From: Candidatus Baldrarchaeota archaeon
GTDB taxonomy: Archaea > Asgardarchaeota > Baldrarchaeia > Baldrarchaeales > DXJG01
Length of the DNA: 36,210 nt
NCBI GenBank assembly: GCA_016840485.1
Contig: JAEOSG010000011.1
Coordinates: 1-36,210 of the forward strand
Direction: 5' to 3'
Positions within the stretch are counted from its first letter, which is position 1; each line of letters begins with the position of its first letter. The notes below the pieces were generated by a model, which was not told where the DNA came from, did not search any database, and saw nothing but the letters and a program-made list of their open reading frames with translations. Below are positions 25,697 through 33,519 of the stretch, one piece after another. The position numbers were made by a program, and so were the translations under genes.

Positions 25697-26311
25697 GTGG
25701 TTACTCAGGAAGTTGAATATAAGCCGCTTTCTGTCAGAGAGATTTTAAAGGAAATGAAAGATTTGTCATCTCTCATGATAGATTTGGCATATTCCGCTTT
25801 TCTTTATAATCATAAAAAGCTGGCAGAAGAAGTAATGAGATTAGAGGAAAGAGTAGATTATCTTGGTTATCTTCTCGGCATACAGGCGGCTCTAGCAGCT
25901 CGTGATAGAGAAGACGCTGAGCAAGTATCGGGAATTCTCAAAGTTGCAACAGCAGTTGACAAGATATCTGATGCAGCAGCAGACATAGCGAACCTGGTGC
26001 TTCTTAACATATCGATTCATCCATCTATTCATTCAGCCTTTAAGAAAACTGAGGAAATTCTTGGGAGAGTCAAAGTAAGAGAGGAAAGCGTGTTAGCTGG
26101 TAAAACTCTTGAAGATTTAATGTTAGAGACAAGAATGGGTGTGGATATTATAGCTATTAGGCGGGAAAAGATTTGGATTTTGAATCCGGGTAAGAAAGTT
26201 AAACTAAGATCCGGTGATATTTTAATCGCTAGAGGAAGTGTTGAAAGCATAGAACTTCTCGATAAACTGTCCTCAGGTAAGGTTAAAGAGCTTCCGGAGG
26301 TAACTAAGTGA
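25697..26311 (+). CDS. PhoU-like/RCK_C (TrkA-C) regulatory protein, copy 1
   Basis: A 204-residue cytosolic protein with an N-terminal PhoU-like helical bundle (about 12-115: MIDLAYSAFLYNHKKLAEEVMRLEERVDYL; KVATAVDKISDAAADIANLVL) and a C-terminal RCK_C/TrkA-C domain (about 125-200: VREESVLAGKTLEDLMLETRMGVDIIAIRRE...LRSGDILIARGS). RCK_C domains bind ligands such as nucleotides or cations and gate transporters or channels. This architecture is a known archaeal type often near divalent-cation or potassium transporters; no transporter adjoins it here. Start GTG 25697 lies 9 nt after GGAGGAG. The stop overlaps the next start (GTGA), so the two are translationally coupled. Confidence 0.9.
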   Translation: MVTQEVEYKPLSVREILKEMKDLSSLMIDLAYSAFLYNHKKLAEEVMRLEERVDYLGYLLGIQAALAARDREDAEQVSGILKVATAVDKISDAAADIANLVLLNISIHPSIHSAFKKTEEILGRVKVREESVLAGKTLEDLMLETRMGVDIIAIRREKIWILNPGKKVKLRSGDILIARGSVESIELLDKLSSGKVKELPEVTK

Positions 26312-26892
26312 CAGATAATGAAGATTGGGCTACAATTGAAAACATGATTAGACAATTGAAAAATACCTGTGAGTTTATGATAGATTTGGCATATTCTGCT
26401 TTAATTTTTGGTGATAAAGAATTAGCAGAACGTGTTATGGACTTGGAAGAATACGTAGATAAACTACATACCAAGTTCGAGCTAAAGGTTTTGGAATTAG
26501 GAATTAAAAGGAAAGAAAACGAAAAGAATTTGTTAGGACTTTTACGGCTTGGTGTTGCAACGGAAAATTTGGCTGATGCAGCAGCTGAAATAGCGGATGT
26601 TGTGCTTAGAGGAGTAGAACCGCATCCGATATTAAGAATGGTGATGGAAGAGGCTGAAGAGGCAGTAATGGAAGCAAAGATTTCAGAAAATTCCTCGCTG
26701 ATAGGGAAGATGTTAGGAGAACTTAAACTTGAAGAAAAGATTGGGGTAAAGATAATAGCGGTAAAAAGAGAAGATATATGGTTTTATAATCCTCCCGACG
26801 ATTTTATTCTGAGACCTGGAGACATCATAGTTGCAAGGGGTTTTATAGAGGCGAAGGATGCTCTTAAGAAATTGGCTGAAGGAATTGACTGA
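26308..26892 (+). CDS. PhoU-like/RCK_C (TrkA-C) regulatory protein, copy 2
   Basis: A 194-residue paralogue of the preceding gene with the same two domains: PhoU-like bundle (about 8-110: MIDLAYSALIFGDKELAERVMDLEEYVDKL; GVATENLADAAAEIADVVL) and RCK_C (about 120-190: ENSSLIGKMLGELKLEEKIGVKIIAVKRE...LRPGDIIVARG). The GTG start at 26308 overlaps the upstream TGA and has a near-perfect GGAGGTAA ribosome site within the upstream gene's tail, so a 1:1 product ratio is likely. The two may form a heteromeric regulator. Function in ion or phosphate transport is inferred from the domains. Confidence 0.9.
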   Translation: MTDNEDWATIENMIRQLKNTCEFMIDLAYSALIFGDKELAERVMDLEEYVDKLHTKFELKVLELGIKRKENEKNLLGLLRLGVATENLADAAAEIADVVLRGVEPHPILRMVMEEAEEAVMEAKISENSSLIGKMLGELKLEEKIGVKIIAVKREDIWFYNPPDDFILRPGDIIVARGFIEAKDALKKLAEGID

Positions 26893-26928
26893 TCATGTTA
26901 TTTCGTATTTTTAGATATTAGGAACGCT

Positions 26929-27797
26929 TTATGCATCTTGCTCAATTGCTGCTCCGCATCTGGGACAGAACTTTGCGCCTGGCGGTAGTTGTGATCCGCA
27001 ATACGGGCAATACCTATAAGTAATTGAAGGGACTTCCTTTACTTCCATCTCCGGTTCCACATATGGTGTTGGGGGAGGAAATGATGGGACGACGGCTGCT
27101 TTTTTCCTTGCTAAGAGATCAAAGTATAAGACTGTTAACACTATCCCAAAAATTGGGCTGATAAAACTTGAAATAACTTTTTCAACTATTAGAGCCAACA
27201 GTGTAGACAGTAATAGGGCGAATATATTTCTAATTACTCTTCCTATTAGAGATGCTATCAGAACTATTATTGCAACAACTATGAGCACGCCCAATGTGTG
27301 GAACCAGTTATCTTTTGTTAATTCTTTGCTTCTACTTATAGCGTCAGTTGCCCCCCTTTCTCTAAAACTATAACTATTGGAGTTAAGCAAAACCAAACTA
27401 AAAATATGATTCCCAGTATAATGAAGAGAATTAAACCTACTATAACGATTGCACCAACTATAACTATTCCTATAATTAGAGGAACAATGACATCCAAGGC
27501 TGAATTAAAACTTTTTTTGAGATTTGTTTTCCGACCTAAGAACTCATCAGCTGCAAGTTGCGTAACTATACCCGTACTTATAGCGTCAAAAAACAACGTT
27601 AAAAACAAGGATCCAAGCGCTTCTAAAAGAGCAATGCCCATTAAAATTGGATGATGAAGACGAATAGGTGGAAGGCTACTGGAAATTACTCAGAACATCC
27701 ATTCAATTAATGATATTACTAGGAACGGCAATACGAACGAGAAATATCGTCTAGAGAAAATGGATAGTGATGTGCCAATGATTTCAGAAATACTCAT
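26929..27797 (-). pseudogene. Zinc-ribbon multi-helix membrane protein with an in-frame TGA and a frameshift
   Basis: A membrane-protein gene read from ATG 27797: MSISEIIGTSLSIFSRRYF... gives a first helix, then TGA at codon 36 (27692-27690), then the same frame continues through LPPIRLHHPILMGIALLEALGSL and further helices to FCLTPIVIVLEKG. At the C6 run 27351-27356 the frame shifts; downstream the other frame continues as GATDAISRSKELTKDNW, more helices and a C-terminal zinc ribbon (CPYCG, CPRCG). The repaired protein would have about 288 residues and five to six helices, like archaeal DUF-type glycerophosphodiester-phosphodiesterase-like or YciC-like membrane domains with a C-terminal zinc ribbon. 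The internal ATG 27641 has no ribosome site. Two lesions make a real pseudogene likelier than in a single-error case, though sequencing error remains possible. Confidence 0.82.
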
Positions 27798-27946
27798 AGG
27801 TTTTAAAGCCTCATTGCCTATTTCAACCAACCGTACCACCACAAATTTTTCTATGACAGGTTTGGATCAATGAAGTATCCATATCATTTTGTTATCTCAT
27901 ATATTTTACTGACAACTAGTCGAAATTGACAATTCCTTGCTACAAA

Positions 27947-29323
27947 CTATAATGCAACAATAATCATTAGGTCGTTTACGTTGGTGCCTGTTGGACCAGT
28001 AAATATAATATCACCAAGTTTTTTGAAAAACTCATAAGAATTGTTATCAACTAAATATTTTATTGGATCAAGATCAAGTTCTCGGGCTCTTTTTAAGGTG
28101 TGCCCATCGGCAATAGCTCCAGCCGCATCGCTATTGCCATCTATACCGTCGGTAGCTATTGAAGCGATAATAGTGCCATTTAGCCCTGAAAGTTTGAGTG
28201 CTGATCCTAATGCTAGTTCTTGGTTTCTTCCTCCTTTTCCACTGCCAGTGACTGTTACGGTCGTTTCTCCGCCGCATACTATGACTGCTGGTTTTTTAAT
28301 CGGGGTGTTGTAATTATGTATTTCTTTTGCAAGCCCAACGAGCACTGTACCCACATGTTTGGCTTCACCTTCTATGTAAGTTGAAAGTAGCATGGAATTT
28401 GTTCCAAGTTCTTTTGCTTTCTTCACTGCTGCTATGCATGCAGTTCTATTGCTGGCTATAAGTATATTATGTACATTCCTAAAGATTTTATCTCCTGGTT
28501 TTGGTGTTTCTTCAATTTTACCTGATAAGCCTAATTGGATTCTCTTTTTTATGTTCTCCGGTATTTTATTTAACAGATCATACTTTTTCAGGACATTGTA
28601 GGCGTCTTGAAATGTTGAGCTGTCTGGTACAGTTGGACCTGAAGATATGATATCAAGTGGATCACCGACTACGTCAGATATAATCAAGCTTACTAGGGTT
28701 GCTGGATATGCTGTCTTAGCAAGCTGTCCTCCTTTAAAGGCTGATAAATGTTTCCGAACAACGTTTATTTCGTTTATTGTGGCGCCACATTTTAAGAGAA
28801 GATTTGTAACTATCTTCTTGTCTTCCAATGTTACGGGGTCAGCCGGGCAGGGCATCAGAGCTGATCCTCCCCCTGAGATAAGAGCAATTATCAAATCGTC
28901 TTTTCCTGCTTTTCTAGCTATTTCTAACATTGCTTTAGTGCTATTAACTCCCTCCTCCCCAGGTATTGGATGCGTTGCGCCGTTAATCTTAATTTTCTTC
29001 GTTTTCACCATTTTTTCTGTTCCTTTTAAAACATTTATGACCCCACTAGTTATTTTGTCACCTAATATTTCTTCAATAGCCTCAGCCATCAAACCGCTGG
29101 CTTTACCACCACCTAAAACGTAAATATTTCTGTATTCTGTTAAATCGAAGTTGTAACGGCCTATCACCAGCAAGTTTCCCCTACGTTTAACATTGTTAAA
29201 AACCGCCTTCTTGGGGTTAACGGCATTTAAAGCTGACAAAATACAGTCTAAAGCTATGCGTCTTGCATTTCTATCTTTTTGTGTCAGTCCATTCTCGATT
29301 AATTTTTCGTAATTCTTTATCAC
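27947..29323 (-). CDS. gck: Glycerate 2-kinase (MOFRL/DUF4147 family)
   Basis: A 458-residue glycerate kinase of the archaeal/bacterial class II type, phosphorylating glycerate at C2 with ATP to feed glycolysis. N-terminal glycerate-kinase domain: VLGGGKASGLMAEAIEE (about 69-85), ATHPIPGEEGV (about 115), LISGGGSALMPCP (about 148-160) and ISDVVGDP with the ISSGPTVPD loop (about 214-232). The C-terminal MOFRL domain has VCGGETTVTVTGSGKGGRNQE (about 348-368) and TDGIDGNSDAAGA (about 393-405). Start is GTG 29323 after GAAGGTGTG. It could connect metabolically with the glyoxylate-type aminotransferase at 3-4.2 kb (serine/hydroxypyruvate/glycerate route), an inference. Confidence 0.94.
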   Translation of the reverse strand: MIKNYEKLIENGLTQKDRNARRIALDCILSALNAVNPKKAVFNNVKRRGNLLVIGRYNFDLTEYRNIYVLGGGKASGLMAEAIEEILGDKITSGVINVLKGTEKMVKTKKIKINGATHPIPGEEGVNSTKAMLEIARKAGKDDLIIALISGGGSALMPCPADPVTLEDKKIVTNLLLKCGATINEINVVRKHLSAFKGGQLAKTAYPATLVSLIISDVVGDPLDIISSGPTVPDSSTFQDAYNVLKKYDLLNKIPENIKKRIQLGLSGKIEETPKPGDKIFRNVHNILIASNRTACIAAVKKAKELGTNSMLLSTYIEGEAKHVGTVLVGLAKEIHNYNTPIKKPAVIVCGGETTVTVTGSGKGGRNQELALGSALKLSGLNGTIIASIATDGIDGNSDAAGAIADGHTLKRARELDLDPIKYLVDNNSYEFFKKLGDIIFTGPTGTNVNDLMIIVAL

Positions 29324-29388
29324 AGATGTTCACACCTTCGCCCATCAAATAATGAAGATGAACCGTATTAGTGATTAAGTTTACCAGT

Positions 29389-29424
29389 AAACTATCTGCT
29401 CCCGTGGACGAAACTATCTGCTCC
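29389..29424. repeat. Two 14-bp direct repeats in a divergent promoter region
   Basis: AAACTATCTGCTCC occurs at 29389-29402 and again at 29411-29424, a 22-bp period (about two helical turns), between the glycerate kinase start and the unknown gene at 29513. Either side may be regulated; I found no third copy by eye. Confidence 0.6.
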
Positions 29425-29512
29425 AATTGCTAAAGTACTTATTATTTATATTATTTTGTTGACAATAATAGGTGAGTTTTATGGTAGTTAAGTCCTTGGT
29501 TGTGGTGATCTT

Positions 29513-30049
29513 ATGGTTAGAGATGAGATTGTTCCGTTGCATGCTGAAAGTTTTTTCTTTGTTTCAAATAGCGGTGAATTTTTTCAAGTTTTGATTTACG
29601 ATTACTATGATGAAGAAGAATATTATCGTAAGTTGAGCCATGATGAAGAAGCGTTTGTTCGTGAAGTTGATAAGTTGTGGTTAAATATGCAGTCGATTCT
29701 TGATGAGGGAGAACTTTATGTTAATGGTGTACGTGTTAGGCCTCGTGTTATTTTTATGGATGTTCAGCACCGTGGTAGTGGTACTCTTCCATATTTTATT
29801 TGGATAATTAATTTTAAGGGTAAATTTAGGCGTGGTGTTAATATTTACAGGTCTGTCTACGAAGAAGAAGTCTTAGAGTATGATTGTGAGGCTTACTGGT
29901 GTTTTCCAGCTGGAACCAAAATTCTTGACGTAAAAACCTACATGAATAAAGATATTTTTGGTAACTTTATGGTTTTGTGGGCTAGGAAGGGAGATAAAAT
30001 TGGGGGAGAAGAAGAAATAAAATTTAGATTAAGTCCTACTTTTATCTAG
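29513..30049 (+). CDS. Unrecognised acidic soluble protein
   Basis: A 178-residue protein that I do not recognise. It has no membrane segment or signal peptide and no nucleotide-binding motif. The N-terminal part is rich in Tyr, Asp and Glu (IYDYYDEEEYYRKLSHDEE); the C-terminal half is beta-rich with several Trp (YFIWIINFKGKFRRGVN, YDCEAYWCFP, NFMVLWARKGDKIGG). Start ATG 29513 follows the perfect ribosome site GGTGATC. The codon use is like its neighbours (NN-T rich), so it looks native. The methyltransferase follows on the same strand after 113 bases, with its own ribosome site. The only nearby promoter-linked peculiarity is the direct repeat at 29389-29424. Confidence 0.72.
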   Translation: MVRDEIVPLHAESFFFVSNSGEFFQVLIYDYYDEEEYYRKLSHDEEAFVREVDKLWLNMQSILDEGELYVNGVRVRPRVIFMDVQHRGSGTLPYFIWIINFKGKFRRGVNIYRSVYEEEVLEYDCEAYWCFPAGTKILDVKTYMNKDIFGNFMVLWARKGDKIGGEEEIKFRLSPTFI

Positions 30050-30162
30050 GTATAAGTCGCCTATAAATTTATTTACGCTTCAAGTGAAATAATTTATGGA
30101 CACTTGAATATTTAAGGGATTATGATTCGTAATTTAAGCGATTAAGGAAGGTGCATATATCG

Positions 30163-30951
30163 ATGGAAGAAACCTTCTACCACATTCTTGCAAAGCAAAG
30201 ATTAACGGAGAAGGATAAAGAAAAGTTAAGTAAAGTGTATGCACGTTTGCTTCGAGAACAAGAGCTTTTGAAAGACGTATTTTCGTCTATATCTCTGGAA
30301 GAGAAGCGGATATTGGATGTAGGTACCGGTCAAGGTTTTGCTTGCAAATTTTTAGTTGAACACGCTAAGAACTCAGAGATTGTAACTGTTGACAAAGATC
30401 CTTTATCTCTGAATAGATTAAAAAATATAGTTGGCGACGATATCGATAAAATCACTTTTTTAAAAGCGGATCTATCTAATATGCCCTTTTTAAAAGATAA
30501 TTACTTTGATATTGTCCTTTCACATTATACTCTTAGTACTGTTGATAAAAACATTTTTCATGCAGTTTTAAATGAAATTCACCGCGTATTAGTAGCTGAT
30601 GGTCTTTTTGTTGTTATTGAAAGTTTTGGGACGGGCATAATGGATTATGCAAGAAGGTTAACGCTGGAACTTGAAGGAATATATCATCAAGTAACAGGTA
30701 GCGAAGAAGAGCTTGATTTAGATAATTTACTGGCGATATTTAGAAGTTTTAAGGGTTTTGATATAATTGAAGTAAGAAAGTTAAATGATGGATTAATTGA
30801 TCTAACCATCGAGGATTTTGGAAAATATTTGTTGTCGCTAGTTAGTGAAGAAGACTTGAAAAGAAAGATTGAAAAAATTCTCGAGAGGGGAAGAGTTCAT
30901 GGTTTTCGGGAAGCTCCTGATTACGCTATATACTTAAGAAAAATAGGATAA
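30163..30951 (+). CDS. SAM-dependent class I methyltransferase
   Basis: A 262-residue Rossmann-fold methyltransferase. Motif I is ILDVGTGQGFACKFL (about 50-64), the acidic SAM-ribose residue is in IVTVDKDP (about 75-82), motif II-like FLKADLSNMPF lies near 103-113, and the post-II YFDIVLSHYTLS (about 118-129) follows. A helical N-terminal part (1-45) and a mixed C-terminal substrate domain are unassigned; quinone/small-molecule methyltransferases of the UbiE type are the nearest group. The start is ATG 30163, about 10 nt after AAGGTG; the GTG at 30151 overlaps that site. Substrate unknown. Confidence 0.87.
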   Translation: MEETFYHILAKQRLTEKDKEKLSKVYARLLREQELLKDVFSSISLEEKRILDVGTGQGFACKFLVEHAKNSEIVTVDKDPLSLNRLKNIVGDDIDKITFLKADLSNMPFLKDNYFDIVLSHYTLSTVDKNIFHAVLNEIHRVLVADGLFVVIESFGTGIMDYARRLTLELEGIYHQVTGSEEELDLDNLLAIFRSFKGFDIIEVRKLNDGLIDLTIEDFGKYLLSLVSEEDLKRKIEKILERGRVHGFREAPDYAIYLRKIG

Positions 30952-31022
30952 AGCTTGTTGAAATGCAAATTTAACATATTAATGACCTAATTTTAACGTT
31001 TAAAGTTTTAATTACGTTTTGT

Positions 31023-31850
31023 CTATGTTTTCACTTCTATTTTTAGTTCAGTTTTCTGCTTATTCTCTATGTTTATGCCTTTTAGAGTTGATAACATGGA
31101 TAGGACTGTTGTTTTTATTATTTTTTCAACAAACGGTGTTGTTGGTATTTCTTTGTTATTGACTAAGATTTTTAATTTCCTTTTTCGTGTTAAAACCACA
31201 CATTCATTTTTTGAGGCTTTATTATTCATTATGGCTTTTGATAGGTTTAAACATGTCTTGAACTGGCATTTCCCGCAGTTTAACCCTGGTAGATCTTTAT
31301 ATATGTTGATGAGCTGTTCCTGGTTCTCAATGTATGCTATGGTTTTTTCTAGTATTTGGTGGAAATCTTCAATTATGTGTAATGTTTCTTCGTGTTTTAT
31401 TTTGTTTAAGCTACTGAAAAGTATGATGTTTTTCCCTTTTTCTTTATATTCTCTTAGTTCTTCCTCGTTTTTTACGCAAACTATTTTTGGTATATTTTCA
31501 TTACTTAATACTTGACCCGAGAAACCTTCTAATAATATTACGTTAACATTTTCTGGGATGTTTTCGAATATTGTTTCTAACGGTCGATCTATGTGATTTT
31601 TCCTTATTATGACTGTTTCGTTTTCCGATATAGCTATTACTGGGTTTGCTCCAGCTTCTAAGTGTTTTGAGGTGTCTTTCCGTGGCATGTCGAATGTGTG
31701 GCCTTTTCGACCTATATGTTTGGCGGATGCTACGTTGTATCCTTTCTCTACTAGTGCTTTTATTAGTTTTTCTATTAGTAGGGTTTTCCCGGAGTTTTTA
31801 TGTCCTATTATGGCTATTGTTGGTTTTGTCGGTATTTCCAATTTTTCCAC
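31023..31850 (-). CDS. mobB: MobB-type GTP-binding protein with a C-terminal [4Fe-4S] domain
   Basis: A 275-residue fusion. The N-terminal MobB domain (about 8-170) has the P-loop GHKNSGKT (16-23), AKHIGRKGHTFDMPRKDT (43-60) and the LLEGFSG loop (106-112), typical of molybdopterin-guanine dinucleotide synthesis accessory GTPases. Residues about 185-220 hold a Cys cluster C192-x2-C195-x4-C200-x16-C217 (the LPGLNCGKCQFKTC pattern) as in small [4Fe-4S] ligand domains. The likely start is GTG 31850, but TTG 31841 better fits the site GAGGTGG; either overlaps the 3' end of thyX by 44-53 bases. With moaB nearby it points to Mo/W cofactor work. The Fe-S part may sense redox or cluster supply. Confidence 0.88.
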   Translation of the reverse strand: MEKLEIPTKPTIAIIGHKNSGKTLLIEKLIKALVEKGYNVASAKHIGRKGHTFDMPRKDTSKHLEAGANPVIAISENETVIIRKNHIDRPLETIFENIPENVNVILLEGFSGQVLSNENIPKIVCVKNEEELREYKEKGKNIILFSSLNKIKHEETLHIIEDFHQILEKTIAYIENQEQLINIYKDLPGLNCGKCQFKTCLNLSKAIMNNKASKNECVVLTRKRKLKILVNNKEIPTTPFVEKIIKTTVLSMLSTLKGINIENKQKTELKIEVKT

Positions 31851-32523
31851 CTCTTTTCAACATTTCTCTTAGCTTGCATGGAAATTCTTCTTCTGGACAT
31901 ATTCCTTCCGATATACATGGTGGTCCTGCGTTTTCAAATATTGTTGGTGCTACTTTTTTAACTAAGCTTAGCATTCTCCATGCTAATGCTCTTATTTCCC
32001 ACTGTGCTCTCATACAGCATCTTAGTTTGAAGAAGTGGAGCAACTCTCTTGCATTCATAGTTACTACTATGTTTGTTTGTACTGCTTGAGGAACTACGTA
32101 TCTTGCATCCTCCTCCGGTACTCCCAGCTCCAATAATTTTTTATATGTGTTTTTTGATTCCTCTAAAATTCTATTAAAAATCTCTTCTGCTTCTCGGTTT
32201 CTTCTTATCGTTGGTGGAACTACAAAATTAGCGTTTTCAAGTGACACGTATCTTTGGCTTTGTTGGCTGTACGATGCTATTCTGTGTCTAACTAACTGAT
32301 GAGTGCACGCGCGGGAAACACCTTCAATACTGAATGTAAAGACCGAATGCTCTAAAATACTGTGATGTCCGATTTTTACGAGTTTTTTTATTAGTTTACT
32401 GGCTTTTTTGGTGGTTATTTTTTTGATTATTTGGCTTCCGGGTTTTTTGGAGTAGCAGGTTCTGGCTGCTGCTGCAACTAGTAGTTCCGGGTTTGGAGTG
32501 TAGCTTAAAAGTTCTACCTTCAA
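31798..32523 (-). CDS. thyX: FAD-dependent thymidylate synthase
   Basis: A 241-residue ThyX making dTMP from dUMP with methylene-tetrahydrofolate (or archaeal pterin), FAD and NADPH. The ThyX motif RHRxxSxxxxSxR is exactly present at 79-91 (RHRIASYSQQSQR). Other conserved pieces are HSILEHSVFTFSIEGVSRA (54-72) and LRCCMRAQWEIRALA (about 177-191). The C-terminus is extended by a Lys/Asn/Thr-rich tail that overlaps the mobB start. The start is TTG 32523 after GAGGTAA. The overlap with mobB implies a shared transcript. Confidence 0.95.
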   Translation of the reverse strand: MKVELLSYTPNPELLVAAAARTCYSKKPGSQIIKKITTKKASKLIKKLVKIGHHSILEHSVFTFSIEGVSRACTHQLVRHRIASYSQQSQRYVSLENANFVVPPTIRRNREAEEIFNRILEESKNTYKKLLELGVPEEDARYVVPQAVQTNIVVTMNARELLHFFKLRCCMRAQWEIRALAWRMLSLVKKVAPTIFENAGPPCISEGICPEEEFPCKLREMLKRGGKIGNTDKTNNSHNRT

Positions 32524-32655
32524 AGTTTTACCTCACTTCCCTTTTTACAAGCTATAGAAATTTAGATTGAATATTGCTTAAAATACTTAGTGATAGACCT
32601 ATATTTCTCATTCCATTATGTTATTTGGCAGTTCGTAGGACAAAATTGTATTGTT

Positions 32656-33087
32656 TTAACCGTCTTTCTTTTCCTTAATTAGCTTTTTTATTTTTGATAG
32701 GTATCTACTTGTTTTTATGCATTCTCTCGGTATTTCTATTAATTCTCCCTTGCTTATTACGTAATATTTGTAGTTTGTTTCCGGGCTTAGTTTTTCTACA
32801 AGTTTTCTAACTTCTTCAACCGTCATATGCAATTGAACACAATGTGGTGATCCATCCACCGTTAAAACTGTTACTTGACTTGGTTTTATGTTTTTAATCA
32901 TTGTAGCTAATTTGAAGGCAACCATGTTCATATGTTCTGCTTCCAAACATGTCGAAACAGCGAAGTGGTCTTTCAGAAATTTTTCGAAAAACTGTGGCCA
33001 CATGTTCTTTACGCATTCACCATATATCAGTATTTTTCCTATCTCTTTTGCTCTTCTATCGCCAGCGTTTATTCTTAGAAGTTTCAT
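32656..33087 (-). CDS. Unrecognised Cys/His-containing protein
   Basis: A 143-residue soluble protein that I do not recognise. Candidate metal or redox positions: GECVKNMW (Cys about 25), STCLEAEHMNM (Cys about 47), DGSPHCVQLHMTVEE (Cys/His about 81-86) and PRECIKTSR (Cys about 123). An alpha/beta pattern (KPSQVTVLTVDGSPHC, NYKYYVISKGELIEI) suggests a Rossmann-like or ferredoxin-like fold. The basic tail (IKKLIKEKKDG) is notable. Start ATG 33087 has GAGGTG upstream. It sits 132 bases ahead of thyX on the same strand and diverges from the small ferredoxin 219 bases away, so an Fe-S or redox role is a reasonable guess only. Confidence 0.72.
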   Translation of the reverse strand: MKLLRINAGDRRAKEIGKILIYGECVKNMWPQFFEKFLKDHFAVSTCLEAEHMNMVAFKLATMIKNIKPSQVTVLTVDGSPHCVQLHMTVEEVRKLVEKLSPETNYKYYVISKGELIEIPRECIKTSRYLSKIKKLIKEKKDG

Positions 33088-33306
33088 GAAAACACCTCGA
33101 GAATGTGTCTAACTTATCTTTATCCCATAGTCGGTAGGTTGTTAAGTTGTTAATTGATTGTAGTATATAAATTAGTTCTACATAGTTTTAAATTAGGGCT
33201 TATTTATGTGGTGTTAGGCTAAGCTAACTTTTCCTCACGCTCTTAAGTTTAGAATACTAAAAAATTTATATTGGTATTTGTAGTTTGCTTTTTGAGGTGA
33301 ATAGCT

Positions 33307-33483
33307 ATGCCGCCGAAAATTGATTTAGAAAAGTGTACTGGTTGTGGAACATGTGTTGACACATGTCCAATGGGCGTTTTAGAACTAAAAGATGATAAAG
33401 CGTATGTGGCTAATCCTGATGAATGTACTGAGTGTCAAGCATGTGAAGCTGCCTGCCCGAATAACGCCATATCCTTCGACTAA
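33307..33483 (+). CDS. 2[4Fe-4S] ferredoxin, 58 residues
   Basis: A minimal bacterial-type ferredoxin. Two cluster motifs: CTGCGTCVDTCP (Cys 10, 13, 16, 20) and CTECQACEAACP (Cys 40, 43, 46, 50), with the usual cross-ligation. It carries two low-potential [4Fe-4S] clusters for electron transfer in the cytosol. Start ATG 33307 follows GAGGTGA with normal spacing. Its stop lies 36 bases before the 3' end of the convergent moaB. The donor or acceptor cannot be named; oxidoreductases of the ferredoxin type are usual partners. Confidence 0.95.
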   Translation: MPPKIDLEKCTGCGTCVDTCPMGVLELKDDKAYVANPDECTECQACEAACPNNAISFD

Positions 33484-33519
33484 CTAAGGACTACCGATGA
33501 CCTTTCTCTCCCATTTCTT

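Noticed and set aside
27690-27692. TGA codon as selenocysteine
   Set aside because: It lies at the end of the first membrane helix in a hydrophobic protein that is also frameshifted; no SECIS-like element was seen, and no other gene here uses in-frame TGA.
28647-29123. Plus-strand ORF of 158 codons opposite glycerate kinase
   Set aside because: The minus-strand frame carries all glycerate-kinase motifs; this frame has no motif or ribosome site.
31069-32089. Plus-strand ORFs opposite mobB and thyX
   Set aside because: Shadows of two strongly supported genes; translations are rich in Phe, Ser and Leu without motifs.
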